Counted from the first letter of the stretch, positions 32,622-41,008 are shown. The stretch: DNA of 41,110 bases from RUG11788 sp964578175 (GCA_964578175.1 CAZOBH010000010.1:1-41110); one strand, 5' to 3'. Notes: generated from the sequence alone by a model not told the origin. Numbers and translations are program-made.

Positions 32622-32912
32622 TTATTCTCCTTTAGTAAGTTCTTTTAATCTTTTATTAATTTCTAATGTTAATATATAAATATCATTTTCTATTCTTTTA
32701 TATTCTTTAATATCATCATATGACATTATATCTTCTTTTAATTTCTTATACTCTTCACTATACTTATCTAATTCTTTTATCTTATTTAATTTATATGTTA
32801 ATTCCTTATTATTATATATTTTATTTTTTAATTCTTTTAATCTAATAATATTTTTATCTTCATCAATAAGTTTATCTATGTCATTTAATCTATCTATAAT
32901 ATATTCGTCCAT
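32622..32912 (-). CDS. ylbF: YlbF/YmcA-family helical protein
   Basis: 96 residues, almost all alpha-helical and charged, in the length and heptad pattern of the Com_YlbF family (YlbF/RicF, YmcA/RicA). In Bacillus these proteins work with RNase Y in mRNA maturation and affect competence and sporulation. Sequence conservation in the family is low, so the call leans on the position directly upstream of rsmD, as in Bacillus. No Cys residues for the Fe-S clusters reported for the Ric complex are present. Confidence 0.68.
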   Translation of the reverse strand: MDEYIIDRLNDIDKLIDEDKNIIRLKELKNKIYNNKELTYKLNKIKELDKYSEEYKKLKEDIMSYDDIKEYKRIENDIYILTLEINKRLKELTKGE

Positions 32913-32927
32913 ATAACCACCAATATC

Positions 32928-32936
32928 ATTATATCA
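32928..32936 (-). promoter_or_regulatory. Extended -10 promoter of ylbF-rsmD
   Basis: On the minus strand TGA-TATAAT, about 20 nt downstream of the terminator of the preceding lipoprotein gene. Confidence 0.55.
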
Positions 32937-32950
32937 TTTAATATTTATAT

Positions 32951-32974
32951 AAAAAAAGAACCTATTAGTTCTTT
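32951..32974 (-). terminator. Terminator of the lipoprotein gene
   Basis: On the minus strand AAAGAAC-6 nt-GTTCTTT (32968-32974, 32955-32961), then T. It touches the stop codon. Confidence 0.85.
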
Positions 32975-33821
32975 ATTTCTTTTTCTTTAAAGTATCAGGT
33001 AACTCTTGATGGAATCCCGTTACTTTTTTATTTTTAATATTAATTTTCTTTTTAAAATAAACAACAAGTACAATTATAGCGATAATTAAAGCAAGAGATA
33101 AATATGCTTTAATTTTATCTAATGTAGATAATTTAACTTCTTTATTTTCTACTACATCTTCTTTTTTTGTATTAGTTTCTTTTTTAGTTTCTTCTTTATC
33201 TATTTTCTCAGTAATATCTTTATCATTTATTTCAAAACTATAATTAATCTCATTAACTTTTCCATATTCTATATTCCAAGTTAATTTTTTATTATCATCA
33301 CTTTTTATTACTGCATTAGATGTTATTGCCGGACTTGGTAAATCTACTTCATATTTTAACTCTAATTGTTCTTTTAATTCATCTAGTTCTTTTAAATCGT
33401 TTTCACCAGCTGATAAATCATATTTAAAATTAGCATAATAGATAGTTGAATTGTTCTTTCTAACTTTTTTATACAATTTAATATTTTTAACATCATTATC
33501 AAATAAAGTTCCTAGTTCAACTTCTATATCTTCATCAATCGATACATCATCAATATTATCAAACGATGCTTTAAGTGTATATCCAGAATATGTATTATCT
33601 GAATATTTATCAACTATATATCCTTTTTTTTCATAATTAGATATATCAAACGTAGATTGTTCACTTTCTGCATATTCTTTCTTTACAGCTATTATTGTAT
33701 TTAAATCAAATGACTTGTCTGTATTAACCGACATTCCAATATCATATTTAACACAACCAGTTAATAGAAAAAGTATCATAAATAATAGATACTTTTTGTT
33801 CTTATTCAAAATTTGGATCAT
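32973..33821 (-). CDS. Lipoprotein with C-terminal membrane anchor, LppM-like
   Basis: 282 residues. A basic N-terminus and hydrophobic stretch end in the lipobox LLTGC, so it is lipidated by Lgt and processed by Lsp at that Cys (inference). The extracellular part (about 25-190) resembles the LppM-type beta-rich fold (VKYDIGMSVNTDKSFDL near its start). A Lys/Glu-rich linker, a second membrane helix (about 240-260) and a basic cytoplasmic tail follow. The frame opens at 33836, but GAAGAGG (33826-33832) directs initiation to ATG 33821. It overlaps the previous gene by 20 nt, so the two are coupled. Confidence 0.7.
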   Translation of the reverse strand: MIQILNKNKKYLLFMILFLLTGCVKYDIGMSVNTDKSFDLNTIIAVKKEYAESEQSTFDISNYEKKGYIVDKYSDNTYSGYTLKASFDNIDDVSIDEDIEVELGTLFDNDVKNIKLYKKVRKNNSTIYYANFKYDLSAGENDLKELDELKEQLELKYEVDLPSPAITSNAVIKSDDNKKLTWNIEYGKVNEINYSFEINDKDITEKIDKEETKKETNTKKEDVVENKEVKLSTLDKIKAYLSLALIIAIIVLVVYFKKKINIKNKKVTGFHQELPDTLKKKK

Positions 33822-34503
33822 AATTTTCCTCTTCATTACTGTTTAAATCTAAATTAATATCAGATGCTTGATTTTTTTTATTTAATTCTTCATCAATAAT
33901 AGCTGGTTGGTTTTCTAGACTTAATCCTACATTTCCCGTTGGTTCAATATCTTGATTACCTATTTCTGTATTATTTATAAAAGTACTGTTATCTGGAGCA
34001 TCACTTTCTTCAGTAGCATCGGTTGGAACAAAGCCTAAATTAGTAGGTTCTTCTAATGTTTCAGAAGCACCATTTTCAACTGGACCTATATCATTAAATG
34101 AATCGTTGCTTGGAGCATCAATAGGTAGATCTCCTCCATTTATAGTTTCATTTTGCATCATTTGTTTTATACCATCTTCACTGAAAGAGTTATCAGATGC
34201 GTTATAATCATAAGTTTGTTCTTGTTCTACTTGATAATCAGTAGAGGTATCTGGTGCACTTTGAATTGGTGTATTATTTTGATAATTATAACTAGAATCA
34301 TCAAATGTAACAGGTTGGCTGTCTCTTTTCTTTTTTTGTTTTTTATTAATTGCTGATATCAAAGCAATAACTAAAATTGTTAATATTACTAAAGTTATAA
34401 TTATTATAATAAAACTTAATTTACCACTTTCAATAGGTTTTATTGTTAATATTCTACTAAAATCAAAATCAAATTTAATTTTTTCTAAAGGGTTATCTAT
34501 CAT
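33802..34503 (-). CDS. Single-pass membrane protein with long acidic disordered tail
   Basis: 233 residues, not recognised. A short N-terminal segment (1-28) precedes one membrane helix (about 29-52) and a basic stop-transfer patch (NKKQKKKRDSQ). The remaining 170 residues are Asp/Glu/Asn/Ser/Pro-rich with no predicted fold. The basic patch after the helix suggests a cytoplasmic tail. AGGAG precedes ATG 34503. It shares an operon with the overlapping lipoprotein gene, so the two may form a membrane complex (inference). Confidence 0.65.
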   Translation of the reverse strand: MIDNPLEKIKFDFDFSRILTIKPIESGKLSFIIIIITLVILTILVIALISAINKKQKKKRDSQPVTFDDSSYNYQNNTPIQSAPDTSTDYQVEQEQTYDYNASDNSFSEDGIKQMMQNETINGGDLPIDAPSNDSFNDIGPVENGASETLEEPTNLGFVPTDATEESDAPDNSTFINNTEIGNQDIEPTGNVGLSLENQPAIIDEELNKKNQASDINLDLNSNEEENYDPNFE

Positions 34504-34526
34504 AATAAAAACTCCTATTCTACTTA

Positions 34527-34535
34527 ATTATAACA
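34527..34535 (-). promoter_or_regulatory. Extended -10 promoter of the acidic-tail/lipoprotein operon
   Basis: On the minus strand TGT-TATAAT. A second TATAAT lies at 34539-34544. Both follow directly after the terminator at 34549. Confidence 0.58.
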
Positions 34536-34548
34536 CCTATTATATCGT

Positions 34549-34574
34549 AAAAAAAGAGTTAGTTTTCTAACTCT
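34549..34574 (-). terminator. Terminator of obgE-S51 peptidase unit
   Basis: On the minus strand AGAGTTAG-AAAA-CTAACTCT, then seven T. It overlaps the end of the peptidase gene. Confidence 0.92.
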
Positions 34575-35278
34575 GTCAAATCTATAGTTTTGATAATTTT
34601 ATCATGATACTCTTCTTCTTCATATGTTCTTAATATAACTTCAGCTAAATTATCTACACTATAAGAATGGCATTTATATCCATCTATTTCTAAACATGCA
34701 TTACTTTCTATTATTAAAACTCTTTTATTGTGTGATATTTCATTTAAATCTACTAATCTTTTTAAATCTTCTCCATGAGGACATAAAGATATATCAACTA
34801 ATGAAAGTCCATCAGTAAATGCATACTTATCACTTTTTTCTTGAGTAATTAAATAATCAGATAATCCTTCTTTGCAAAACATTATAGCTCCTGCTGAAAT
34901 ACCTACTAAGATTGCATTTCTTTTAACTGCATCATTAATTAATGGTTCTAAATTATATTCTTTTATAGAATCCATTAATTTAACAGTATCTCCTCCGCCA
35001 AAATAGATAATATCAGCATTATCAAATTTATCTTTGACTATGTCAGGATTATTTTTTAAATTACTTTTCTTTAAATAAACTGTTTCACATCCTAAAGATT
35101 TATAATTTTTTTTCATAACATCATAATATGAATCGGCAAAACTAGAAGCTAGTCCTACAAATAAAAAATTAGGATTCTCTTTATTAGTACTTTTAACTAT
35201 AATTTTATCAATAATTTCTAATTCATTTTCAGTATTATTTTTTCCTACATTACCATTACCTATTAAAAATAAATGCAT
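34559..35278 (-). CDS. Peptidase S51 family protein (dipeptidase E-like)
   Basis: 239 residues with the S51 fold. IIYFGGGDTVKLMDS precedes the nucleophile elbow GISAGA (catalytic Ser), and CPHGEDLKRL and VLIIESNACLEIDG follow, as in Bacillus YgaJ-type proteins. The family cleaves Asp-X dipeptides or acts on cyanophycin; the substrate here is unknown. Cytoplasmic. The start is 9 nt after the obgE stop with AGGAGG between, so it is co-transcribed with obgE. Confidence 0.82.
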   Translation of the reverse strand: MHLFLIGNGNVGKNNTENELEIIDKIIVKSTNKENPNFLFVGLASSFADSYYDVMKKNYKSLGCETVYLKKSNLKNNPDIVKDKFDNADIIYFGGGDTVKLMDSIKEYNLEPLINDAVKRNAILVGISAGAIMFCKEGLSDYLITQEKSDKYAFTDGLSLVDISLCPHGEDLKRLVDLNEISHNKRVLIIESNACLEIDGYKCHSYSVDNLAEVILRTYEEEEYHDKIIKTIDLTELEN

Positions 35279-35287
35279 ATATACCTC

Positions 35288-36565
35288 CTATTTAAATTCA
35301 AAATAAAAATCTAATATTCTAACTTGATCTCCTTCTTTAGCCCCTAATTCAATTAATTTATCATCAATTCCCATTTTTCTTAATCTTTTAGCAAATCTCA
35401 TAATACTTTCATCAGTATTAAATCTAGTCATTTTAAATAATTTTTCAACTTCTTTACCACTAATAACCCAGTCTTCACCTTCTCTAGTAATAGTAAATGG
35501 TTCTTCTTTTTTAAACTTATATAAAACATGACTTTCAAATTCATCTTCATCAAATAAATTAGTTTTAGGCATATTATCTAACATATCACCTAAGTAATCT
35601 ACTACTTCTTGAAGACCAACATTATTTAAAGCACTAACTTCAAATATTTTAATAGAATTATCATTTAATTTCTTCTTAAACTTCTCTAAATTTTCTTTAG
35701 CGTTTACGCCATCCATTTTATTAGCTACTATTATCTGAGGTTTCTTAATTAATTTTTTATCAAATTTTTCAAGTTCATTATTAATAACTACATAATCATC
35801 GTATGGATCTCTTCCTTCAAATCCAGACATATCAACTACATGAGCGATTATTCTTGTTCTTTCAACATGTCTTAAAAACTTATCTCCTAAACCTTCTCCT
35901 TCACTAGCTCCTTCAATAAGTCCAGGAAGATCAGCTACAACATAACTCTTACCACTAGTTGTTTTACATACTCCTAAATTAGGTGTAATAGTAGTAAAAT
36001 GATACATTGCAATTTTAGGTTTAGCTTTACTTATACAAGATATAATAGTGCTTTTTCCAACTGAAGGAAGACCAACAAGTCCTACATCTGCCATAAGTTT
36101 TAATTCTACTTTTAATTCTCTTTCTTCACCAGGTTCTCCATTTTCAGCATAATTTGGAGCTGGATCTGATTGAGTTTTAAATGCAGTATTACCTCTTCCA
36201 CCACGACCTCCATAAGCAACTACTACTTCATCATCTTTTTCTTTTAAATCAGCAAGAATTAAACCAGAATCTAAGTCTGTTACAACAGTTCCTTGAGGCA
36301 CTTTTATTATTACATCAGATGCATCTTTTCCATTTTGATTCTTTCCTTTTCCATTTTCCCCTTTTTCACCTTTAATAAGTTTCATATATCTTAAATCTAT
36401 TAAAGTTCTAAGTCCTTCATCAACAACAAATTTAATATTAGCACCACGTCCACCATTACCACCATATGGACCACCCATAGGTATATATTTTTCTCTTCTA
36501 AAAGCAAGACAACCATCTCCACCATTTCCTGCTTTTACTTTAATTTTAGTTTCGTCTATAAACAT
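35288..36565 (-). CDS. obgE: GTPase Obg (ObgE/CgtA)
   Basis: Essential GTPase acting in 50S assembly and stress response. From ATG 36565 the protein has 425 residues. They comprise the glycine-rich Obg fold (about 1-158, with GGPYGGNGGRG), the G domain with P-loop GLPSVGKST, DLPGLIEGASEGEGLG and NKMD, and the C-terminal OCT domain. The frame opens at ATG 36586, but AAGAGTGA sits 5 nt before ATG 36565, the family starts MFxDE, and the promoter places the transcript start close to the outer ATG. The inner start is therefore chosen. Confidence 0.95.
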   Translation of the reverse strand: MFIDETKIKVKAGNGGDGCLAFRREKYIPMGGPYGGNGGRGANIKFVVDEGLRTLIDLRYMKLIKGEKGENGKGKNQNGKDASDVIIKVPQGTVVTDLDSGLILADLKEKDDEVVVAYGGRGGRGNTAFKTQSDPAPNYAENGEPGEERELKVELKLMADVGLVGLPSVGKSTIISCISKAKPKIAMYHFTTITPNLGVCKTTSGKSYVVADLPGLIEGASEGEGLGDKFLRHVERTRIIAHVVDMSGFEGRDPYDDYVVINNELEKFDKKLIKKPQIIVANKMDGVNAKENLEKFKKKLNDNSIKIFEVSALNNVGLQEVVDYLGDMLDNMPKTNLFDEDEFESHVLYKFKKEEPFTITREGEDWVISGKEVEKLFKMTRFNTDESIMRFAKRLRKMGIDDKLIELGAKEGDQVRILDFYFEFK

Positions 36566-36591
36566 ATAATCACTCTTTTCATTCATAAATA

Positions 36592-36600
36592 ATTATAACA
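36592..36600 (-). promoter_or_regulatory. Extended -10 promoter of obgE
   Basis: On the minus strand TGT-TATAAT joined directly to the T-tract of the rpmA terminator. Confidence 0.6.
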
Positions 36601-36626
36601 AAAATAAAAGACCTATTAAAGGTCTT
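36601..36626 (-). terminator. Terminator of rplU-prp-rpmA
   Basis: On the minus strand AAGACCT-5 nt-AGGTCTT (36620-36626, 36608-36614), then TTATTTTT. Confidence 0.85.
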
Positions 36627-36642
36627 AATACTCTAAACTTTA

Positions 36643-36933
36643 CTATTTTTCTACTGGATAACAACTAGCTTGTTTCTTGTCTTTTCCAAGACGTTCATAT
36701 TTAACAATACCATCAACAGTTGTATATAAAGTATCATCTTTTCCACGACGAACATTTACTCCTGGGTAAATCTTAGTTCCTCTTTGACGATAAATAATAG
36801 CTCCTGCTTTAGCTTTTTGACCATCAGCAAGTTTTGCTCCTAAACGACGTCCAGCTGAATCTCTACCATTTGAAGTAGAACCTTGTCCTTTATGATGAGC
36901 AAATAATTGTATATTTAATCTTAATAAGTTCAT
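36643..36933 (-). CDS. rpmA: Ribosomal protein L27 with cleavable N-terminal extension
   Basis: 96 residues. The body AHHKGQGSTSNGRDS with GRRLGAKLADG and IIYRQRGTKIYPG is canonical L27. The first eleven residues, MNLLRLNIQLF, form the extension that Bacillota remove with Prp before L27 can enter the ribosome; cleavage is expected between F11 and A12. The prp gene lies directly upstream and overlaps by TAATG. Three-gene order rplU-prp-rpmA is standard. Confidence 0.97.
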   Translation of the reverse strand: MNLLRLNIQLFAHHKGQGSTSNGRDSAGRRLGAKLADGQKAKAGAIIYRQRGTKIYPGVNVRRGKDDTLYTTVDGIVKYERLGKDKKQASCYPVEK

Positions 36934-37229
36934 TAGTTTTCCTCCTCTATCTCAATATTCTTAGGATAATCTTTTTCTAATTGTTTAAATAAATCTATCA
37001 TATTAGAAATTAAATTATCTGTGATTTCATTATGTTTATTAATAGTTATTTCGAAATCATTTTCTTTTTCTTGGTAAGATATATTATTTTTATCAAATCT
37101 TAATATTCCATTAACAGTAGTAGTCATAATACTAGATACACTACTACAAACTATATCTTTACCATAAGTACTATAGTCAGCATGTCCTAAAATATTTATT
37201 TTATCTTTAGAAACAATTACTTTAATCAT
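36933..37229 (-). CDS. prp: Ribosomal-processing cysteine protease Prp
   Basis: 98 residues. Removes the N-terminal extension of L27 (established in Staphylococcus). The catalytic dyad is visible: H16 in GHADY and C28 in DIVCSSVSS, 12 residues apart as in the characterised enzyme. Position between rplU and rpmA matches. It starts 2 nt after the rplU stop, and its stop overlaps the rpmA start. Confidence 0.94.
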   Translation of the reverse strand: MIKVIVSKDKINILGHADYSTYGKDIVCSSVSSIMTTTVNGILRFDKNNISYQEKENDFEITINKHNEITDNLISNMIDLFKQLEKDYPKNIEIEEEN

Positions 37230-37231
37230 AA

Positions 37232-37534
37232 TTAACCATTAATCTTTTTAATTTCAATTTTAGTATAAGGTTGTCTATGACCCATAGTACGTCTATTACT
37301 TCTGTCTTTACTCTTGTATGTGAAAATTCTTATTTTTTTACCTTTTCCATTTTTAAGTATTTCACCTTCAACAGAAGCACCTTTAAGATATGGATTACCT
37401 ACTTTGTCATCACAAAGTAAAACTTCATTAAAAACAACTTTATCTCCAGCTTCACCATCTAATTTTTCAACATAGATAATGTCACCTTCAGTTACGTAGT
37501 ATTGTTTACCACCAGTTTTAATAACAGCTTTCAT
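37232..37534 (-). CDS. rplU: Ribosomal protein L21
   Basis: 100 residues, full length. KTGGKQYYVTEGD at the N-terminus, FNEVLL and the C-terminal R-T-M-G-H-R-Q-P-Y-T block are L21 signatures. AGGAGG precedes the ATG. Expression is probably feedback-controlled through the L21 leader just upstream. Confidence 0.97.
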   Translation of the reverse strand: MKAVIKTGGKQYYVTEGDIIYVEKLDGEAGDKVVFNEVLLCDDKVGNPYLKGASVEGEILKNGKGKKIRIFTYKSKDRSNRRTMGHRQPYTKIEIKKING

Positions 37535-37551
37535 AAATTCCTCCTTTATAA

Positions 37552-37626
37552 TATTCTAGACTCGCTCTTAAGGTAACATAAGTTTTAAAACCTTTTCAAT
37601 GCGGTTTGAGCTATAAAGGCTACAAA
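37552..37626 (-). ncRNA. L21 leader (ribosomal protein autoregulatory RNA)
   Basis: The minus-strand 5' UTR contains TAGCCTTTATAGCTC, AACCGCATTGAAAAGG and TTAAGAGCGAGTCTAGA, in the order and spacing I recall for the Bacillota L21 leader motif found upstream of rplU. CCTTT and AAAGG segments can pair. Located directly before the rplU ribosome binding site. A covariance-model match would confirm it. Confidence 0.82.
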
Positions 37627-37633
37627 CATATAA

Positions 37634-37662
37634 ATAATAACATAAAAGTTATTTTACGTCAA
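37634..37662 (-). promoter_or_regulatory. Promoter of rplU-prp-rpmA
   Basis: On the minus strand TTGACG (37657-37662), 17-nt spacer ending in TGT, TATTAT (37634-37639). Confidence 0.82.
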
Positions 37663-37669
37663 TTAAATA

Positions 37670-37879
37670 TTAATTATATTTATTCATTTGTTTCATAATT
37701 TGATTAATTTGTTTTTGATTAGGTTTTCTTCCCATTTGTAACATTAATGCTTTAATCATATCTTCATTAATAGGTGGATTCTTTTTCATATATGATGACA
37801 TCATTTTACGACATACGAAGAATCCGATAATTGCACCGATAACAAGTCCAATTATTAAATATATAATATTTTCTAACAT
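37670..37879 (-). CDS. yneF: YneF family (UPF0154) membrane protein
   Basis: 69 residues. One N-terminal membrane helix (about 3-23) ends in FFVCRK, then MKKNPPINEDMIKALMLQMGRKP, in shortened form residues 32-54, and a helical tail (KQINQIMKQMNKYN). This is the UPF0154/YneF pattern; the function is unknown. In Bacillus yneF also lies near tkt. AGGAGA precedes the ATG. Confidence 0.9.
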   Translation of the reverse strand: MLENIIYLIIGLVIGAIIGFFVCRKMMSSYMKKNPPINEDMIKALMLQMGRKPNQKQINQIMKQMNKYN

Positions 37880-37899
37880 AATATCATCTCCTCATAAGT

Positions 37900-37928
37900 A
37901 TTTTACTAAAAATATCCTTATATTACAA
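37900..37928 (-). promoter_or_regulatory. Promoter of yneF
   Basis: On the minus strand TTGTAA (37923-37928), 17-nt spacer, TAAAAT (37900-37905). The -35 box overlaps the T-tract end of the tkt terminator. Confidence 0.68.
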
Positions 37929-37954
37929 CAAAAAGGACTAATTTAATAGTCCTT
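37926..37954 (-). terminator. Terminator of tkt
   Basis: On the minus strand AAGGACTA-6 nt-TAGTCCTT (37947-37954, 37933-37940), then T. It overlaps the last codons of tkt. Confidence 0.87.
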
Positions 37955-39911
37955 CTATTTTAGATACTATTTCATCTTCAGTAAGAGAAAACTTCTTCAT
38001 AACATCTTCTCTACTTCCGCTATAACCAAATTGATCAACAGTAAACATATGAGACTTATCAGTATATTTATACCAAGATAAAGAACTACCTGCTTCAATA
38101 ACAAAAATCTTCTTATTATCTGGTAAAACACTCTTTTTATAAGTATCTGTTTGTTCATCAAAAACTTCCATACATGGCATAGAAACAAGTCTTACACCAT
38201 ATCCTTTAGTTTTTAAATTATCAGCTACATCCTTAGCAAGAGTTAACTCTTCTCCTGTTGCAACTATACATAAATCTAAATCATTATGTTCTTTTTCTAT
38301 AATATAAGCACCTTTTTTTACATTAGATATATTAGTATTTTCAAATATTTTTACTTTATTTCTACTAAGTATTATGGCACTAGGTCTTCTATTTTCAAAA
38401 ATACTATTGTATGAACCAATTACTTCATTAGAATCTGCTGGACGATATACATCAAAATTTGGAATAGATCTTAAAGATACTAATTGTTCTACTGCTTGAT
38501 GAGTAGGTCCATCTTCTCCAACTGTAATAGAATCATGTGAGAATACATATATAACAGGTAACCCCATCATTGCTGATAGCCTTAAACTAGGTCTTAAATA
38601 ATCAGAAAATGGTAAGAATGTTGATACGAAAGGTGTAAGTCCTGTAAGAGCTATACCATTAGCAATTCCTGCCATAGCGTGTTCTCTAATTCCAAAATTA
38701 ATATTTCTTCCTAAAGGGAATTTATTAGAAAATGATCCAGTACTTTTTATTTTGGCATAAGTTGATGAAGCTACATCAGCACTACCACCAATAATAAATG
38801 GATATATATCACTAATAGAATTAATTACTTTACCACTAGCTACTCTAGTTGATTCTATAGAATCATCAGGTAATTCATAGAATACATCTTTAAATTTTAT
38901 TTTCTTATTAATATCTTGTAAATCATCAAGACTTTCTCTAATTTTTTTATTAAGTTTTTTATACATTCCAATCCAAGAATTATATGAATCAGTACATCTA
39001 GTTAAAATATCATTAGTCATTTCTTCTTTAGCGTCTGCACTAGGTTGAAATGCTATATCTCTTATTTCTAATTTATTCTTAATATTTGATATATCTTCTT
39101 CAGTTAATGGAGTACCATGTACTTTATTAGTACCTTCTAAAATAGAATATTTACCAATTGTTGTTTTAATTTCAATTATAGTTGGTCCTTCATTTGACTT
39201 TGCTTTTTCAATTGCTGAATTAATAAGAGATGTATCTTCTCCATCTTCAACTAATATATAGTTCCAATTTTGACTTTCAAATCTATTTTTAATATTTTCA
39301 TTAAACGAATTAGATAAAGGTCCGTCTAACGTAACACTATTAGAATCAAATAGAACAATTAACTTATCAAGTCCTAAATGTCCTGCAAGAGATGAAGCTT
39401 CATATGAAATTCCTTCCATTAAATCTCCTTCTCCACATAATACATAAGTATAATAATTAATAATCTCTTCTCCAAAATATTTTTCTAAATATTTCTCTCC
39501 AATTGCTATACCTACTCCATTTGCTATTCCTTGACCTAATGGTCCAGTAGTTACTTCTACTCCTGGAGTTTTTTTGTATTCTGGATGACCTGGAGTAATT
39601 GAATCAATTTTTCTAAAAGACTTTAAATCATCTAAATCTATATCATATCCACTCATATATAAAGTTGAATATAATAAACTTGATCCATGCCCTGCACTTA
39701 ATATAAATCTATCCCTATTAATCCAATTAGGATCTTTAGGATTAATTTGTAAATGTTTATTATATAAAGTAGCAATTATAGGAGCAGCTCCAAGACTTAT
39801 ACCAGGATGACCACTATTTGCATTATTTATCATATCAATAGATAAACCTCTAATATTATCTATTATCTTTTTATTAACTGAACTCGAACTATCTTTCTTA
39901 AATCCTATCAT
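37938..39911 (-). CDS. tkt: Transketolase
   Basis: Thiamine-diphosphate enzyme moving two-carbon units in the non-oxidative pentose phosphate pathway. 657 residues. The pyrophosphate domain has NSGHPGISLGAAPI, GHPEYKKTPGVEVTTGPLGQG in shortened form near residues 91-110, and GEGDLMEGISYEA (ThDP motif GDG). The pyrimidine domain has FGIREHAMAGIANGIAL, and a C-terminal domain follows. Length matches the family. GGTGAT lies 3 nt upstream of the ATG. It starts 13 nt after the gene at 39925. With deoB it connects nucleoside-derived pentose to glycolysis. Confidence 0.97.
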   Translation of the reverse strand: MIGFKKDSSSSVNKKIIDNIRGLSIDMINNANSGHPGISLGAAPIIATLYNKHLQINPKDPNWINRDRFILSAGHGSSLLYSTLYMSGYDIDLDDLKSFRKIDSITPGHPEYKKTPGVEVTTGPLGQGIANGVGIAIGEKYLEKYFGEEIINYYTYVLCGEGDLMEGISYEASSLAGHLGLDKLIVLFDSNSVTLDGPLSNSFNENIKNRFESQNWNYILVEDGEDTSLINSAIEKAKSNEGPTIIEIKTTIGKYSILEGTNKVHGTPLTEEDISNIKNKLEIRDIAFQPSADAKEEMTNDILTRCTDSYNSWIGMYKKLNKKIRESLDDLQDINKKIKFKDVFYELPDDSIESTRVASGKVINSISDIYPFIIGGSADVASSTYAKIKSTGSFSNKFPLGRNINFGIREHAMAGIANGIALTGLTPFVSTFLPFSDYLRPSLRLSAMMGLPVIYVFSHDSITVGEDGPTHQAVEQLVSLRSIPNFDVYRPADSNEVIGSYNSIFENRRPSAIILSRNKVKIFENTNISNVKKGAYIIEKEHNDLDLCIVATGEELTLAKDVADNLKTKGYGVRLVSMPCMEVFDEQTDTYKKSVLPDNKKIFVIEAGSSLSWYKYTDKSHMFTVDQFGYSGSREDVMKKFSLTEDEIVSKIEGLLN

Positions 39912-39924
39912 CTAATCACCACCA

Positions 39925-40920
39925 TTACTTAACTAGATATACTTCATCTAAATAATATCCATTATTTGATAGTATATAGGAATATCTATATGTTTTAGCA
40001 TATTCAAAACTTTCATCTTTTGTTAAATTTCTATAATTAGGAATAGTCTTTTTAAACGTTGGGTCTTGATAAACTCCATTTTTATTTATAAATAATACTT
40101 TAACATCCATATATAAATTATTATTATCTTTAGTTACACTAGTAAGTTTTTGTTCTACATAACTATTAATATCAGATAATTCTACTTTATAACATTTACC
40201 TACATAAGCACCATCTTTTAATTCAAATGCTATATTTGTAATATATGAATCAATATAATATACAAAATTAAATTTATTATATTCAGTAATTCCGTTAATA
40301 CCAAAACTACTGTTTAAAATAACAAAAATATCATTTAAACTAACTTTAATTTCACCATTACATATATCTTCAGTAGTACCAATTTCTTTTATTTTTTCTT
40401 TAAAAGCATTGGTTTTAGCTAATAATGATAATTTATTATTATCTGGTAGATAATTAATATCAGTTTTTTCATTTTTATATAGATAAGTTACATCATCTTT
40501 TGCTTCATAATTATTATATTTAATCTCATCAAACATTTTTACAACAAACTTATCAGTAGTTTTTATTTCACCGTCTTTATAATCATATAAACTAGTTGGA
40601 TTTTTATTTTCTTGTACTTTGTTCTCATTTGCTTTATTAGAATTATTGCTCTTACTAAATGGATCAAATATTAACATAACAAGGAATAATATAAATACAA
40701 CGACAATTATTATTAGTAATATTCCAAGTTTTTTTCTAATTTCTTGTTTTTCATCTTCAGTTAAAGGTACTCTTTCTTCCGTTTCTTCTTCAACTTCAAC
40801 GAATGAATTATCATCATTAAAATTCATGATATCTAAATTGTTTTCATCGCTTACAACTACATTATTTTTTTTATTCTTTGATGCAGTCCAAGCTTCTTCC
40901 CTACTAGTCTTATGTTCCAT
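39925..40920 (-). CDS. Unknown single-pass membrane protein, extracytoplasmic C-terminus
   Basis: 331 residues, not recognised. An acidic cytoplasmic N-terminal part (1-63) precedes a basic patch (EIRKK) and one membrane helix (about 65-87). An Asn/Lys-rich linker (90-110) and a globular domain of about 220 residues follow. That domain has two Cys (CNGEIKV and GKCYKVEL) that could form a disulfide and ends in GYYLDEVYLVK. GGGAGG precedes the ATG. It is co-transcribed with tkt, with no terminator between. Type II topology (N-in, C-out) is inferred from the charges. Confidence 0.7.
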   Translation of the reverse strand: MEHKTSREEAWTASKNKKNNVVVSDENNLDIMNFNDDNSFVEVEEETEERVPLTEDEKQEIRKKLGILLIIIVVVFILFLVMLIFDPFSKSNNSNKANENKVQENKNPTSLYDYKDGEIKTTDKFVVKMFDEIKYNNYEAKDDVTYLYKNEKTDINYLPDNNKLSLLAKTNAFKEKIKEIGTTEDICNGEIKVSLNDIFVILNSSFGINGITEYNKFNFVYYIDSYITNIAFELKDGAYVGKCYKVELSDINSYVEQKLTSVTKDNNNLYMDVKVLFINKNGVYQDPTFKKTIPNYRNLTKDESFEYAKTYRYSYILSNNGYYLDEVYLVK

Positions 40921-40946
40921 AATCCAGCCTCCCTTTTACAATAAAT

Positions 40947-40975
40947 AGTATAGCATTAAATATTAAAACTTACAA
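40947..40975 (-). promoter_or_regulatory. Promoter of the 39925 gene and tkt
   Basis: On the minus strand TTGTAA (40970-40975), 17-nt spacer ending in TGC, TATACT (40947-40952). Confidence 0.75.
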
Positions 40976-41008
40976 CAAAGCATTTTTTATATTTTATGAA
41001 TTTTTTTG

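Noticed and set aside
36563..36586. ATG 36586 as the obgE start
   Set aside because: The ribosome binding site lies between it and ATG 36565, and the family N-terminus begins at the inner ATG.
40619..40948. A 109-codon open frame on the plus strand opposite the 39925-40920 gene
   Set aside because: It is Ser/Thr/Ile-rich in the way antisense frames of Lys/Glu/Asn-rich genes are, has no ribosome binding site, and lies over a gene with good signals on the other strand.
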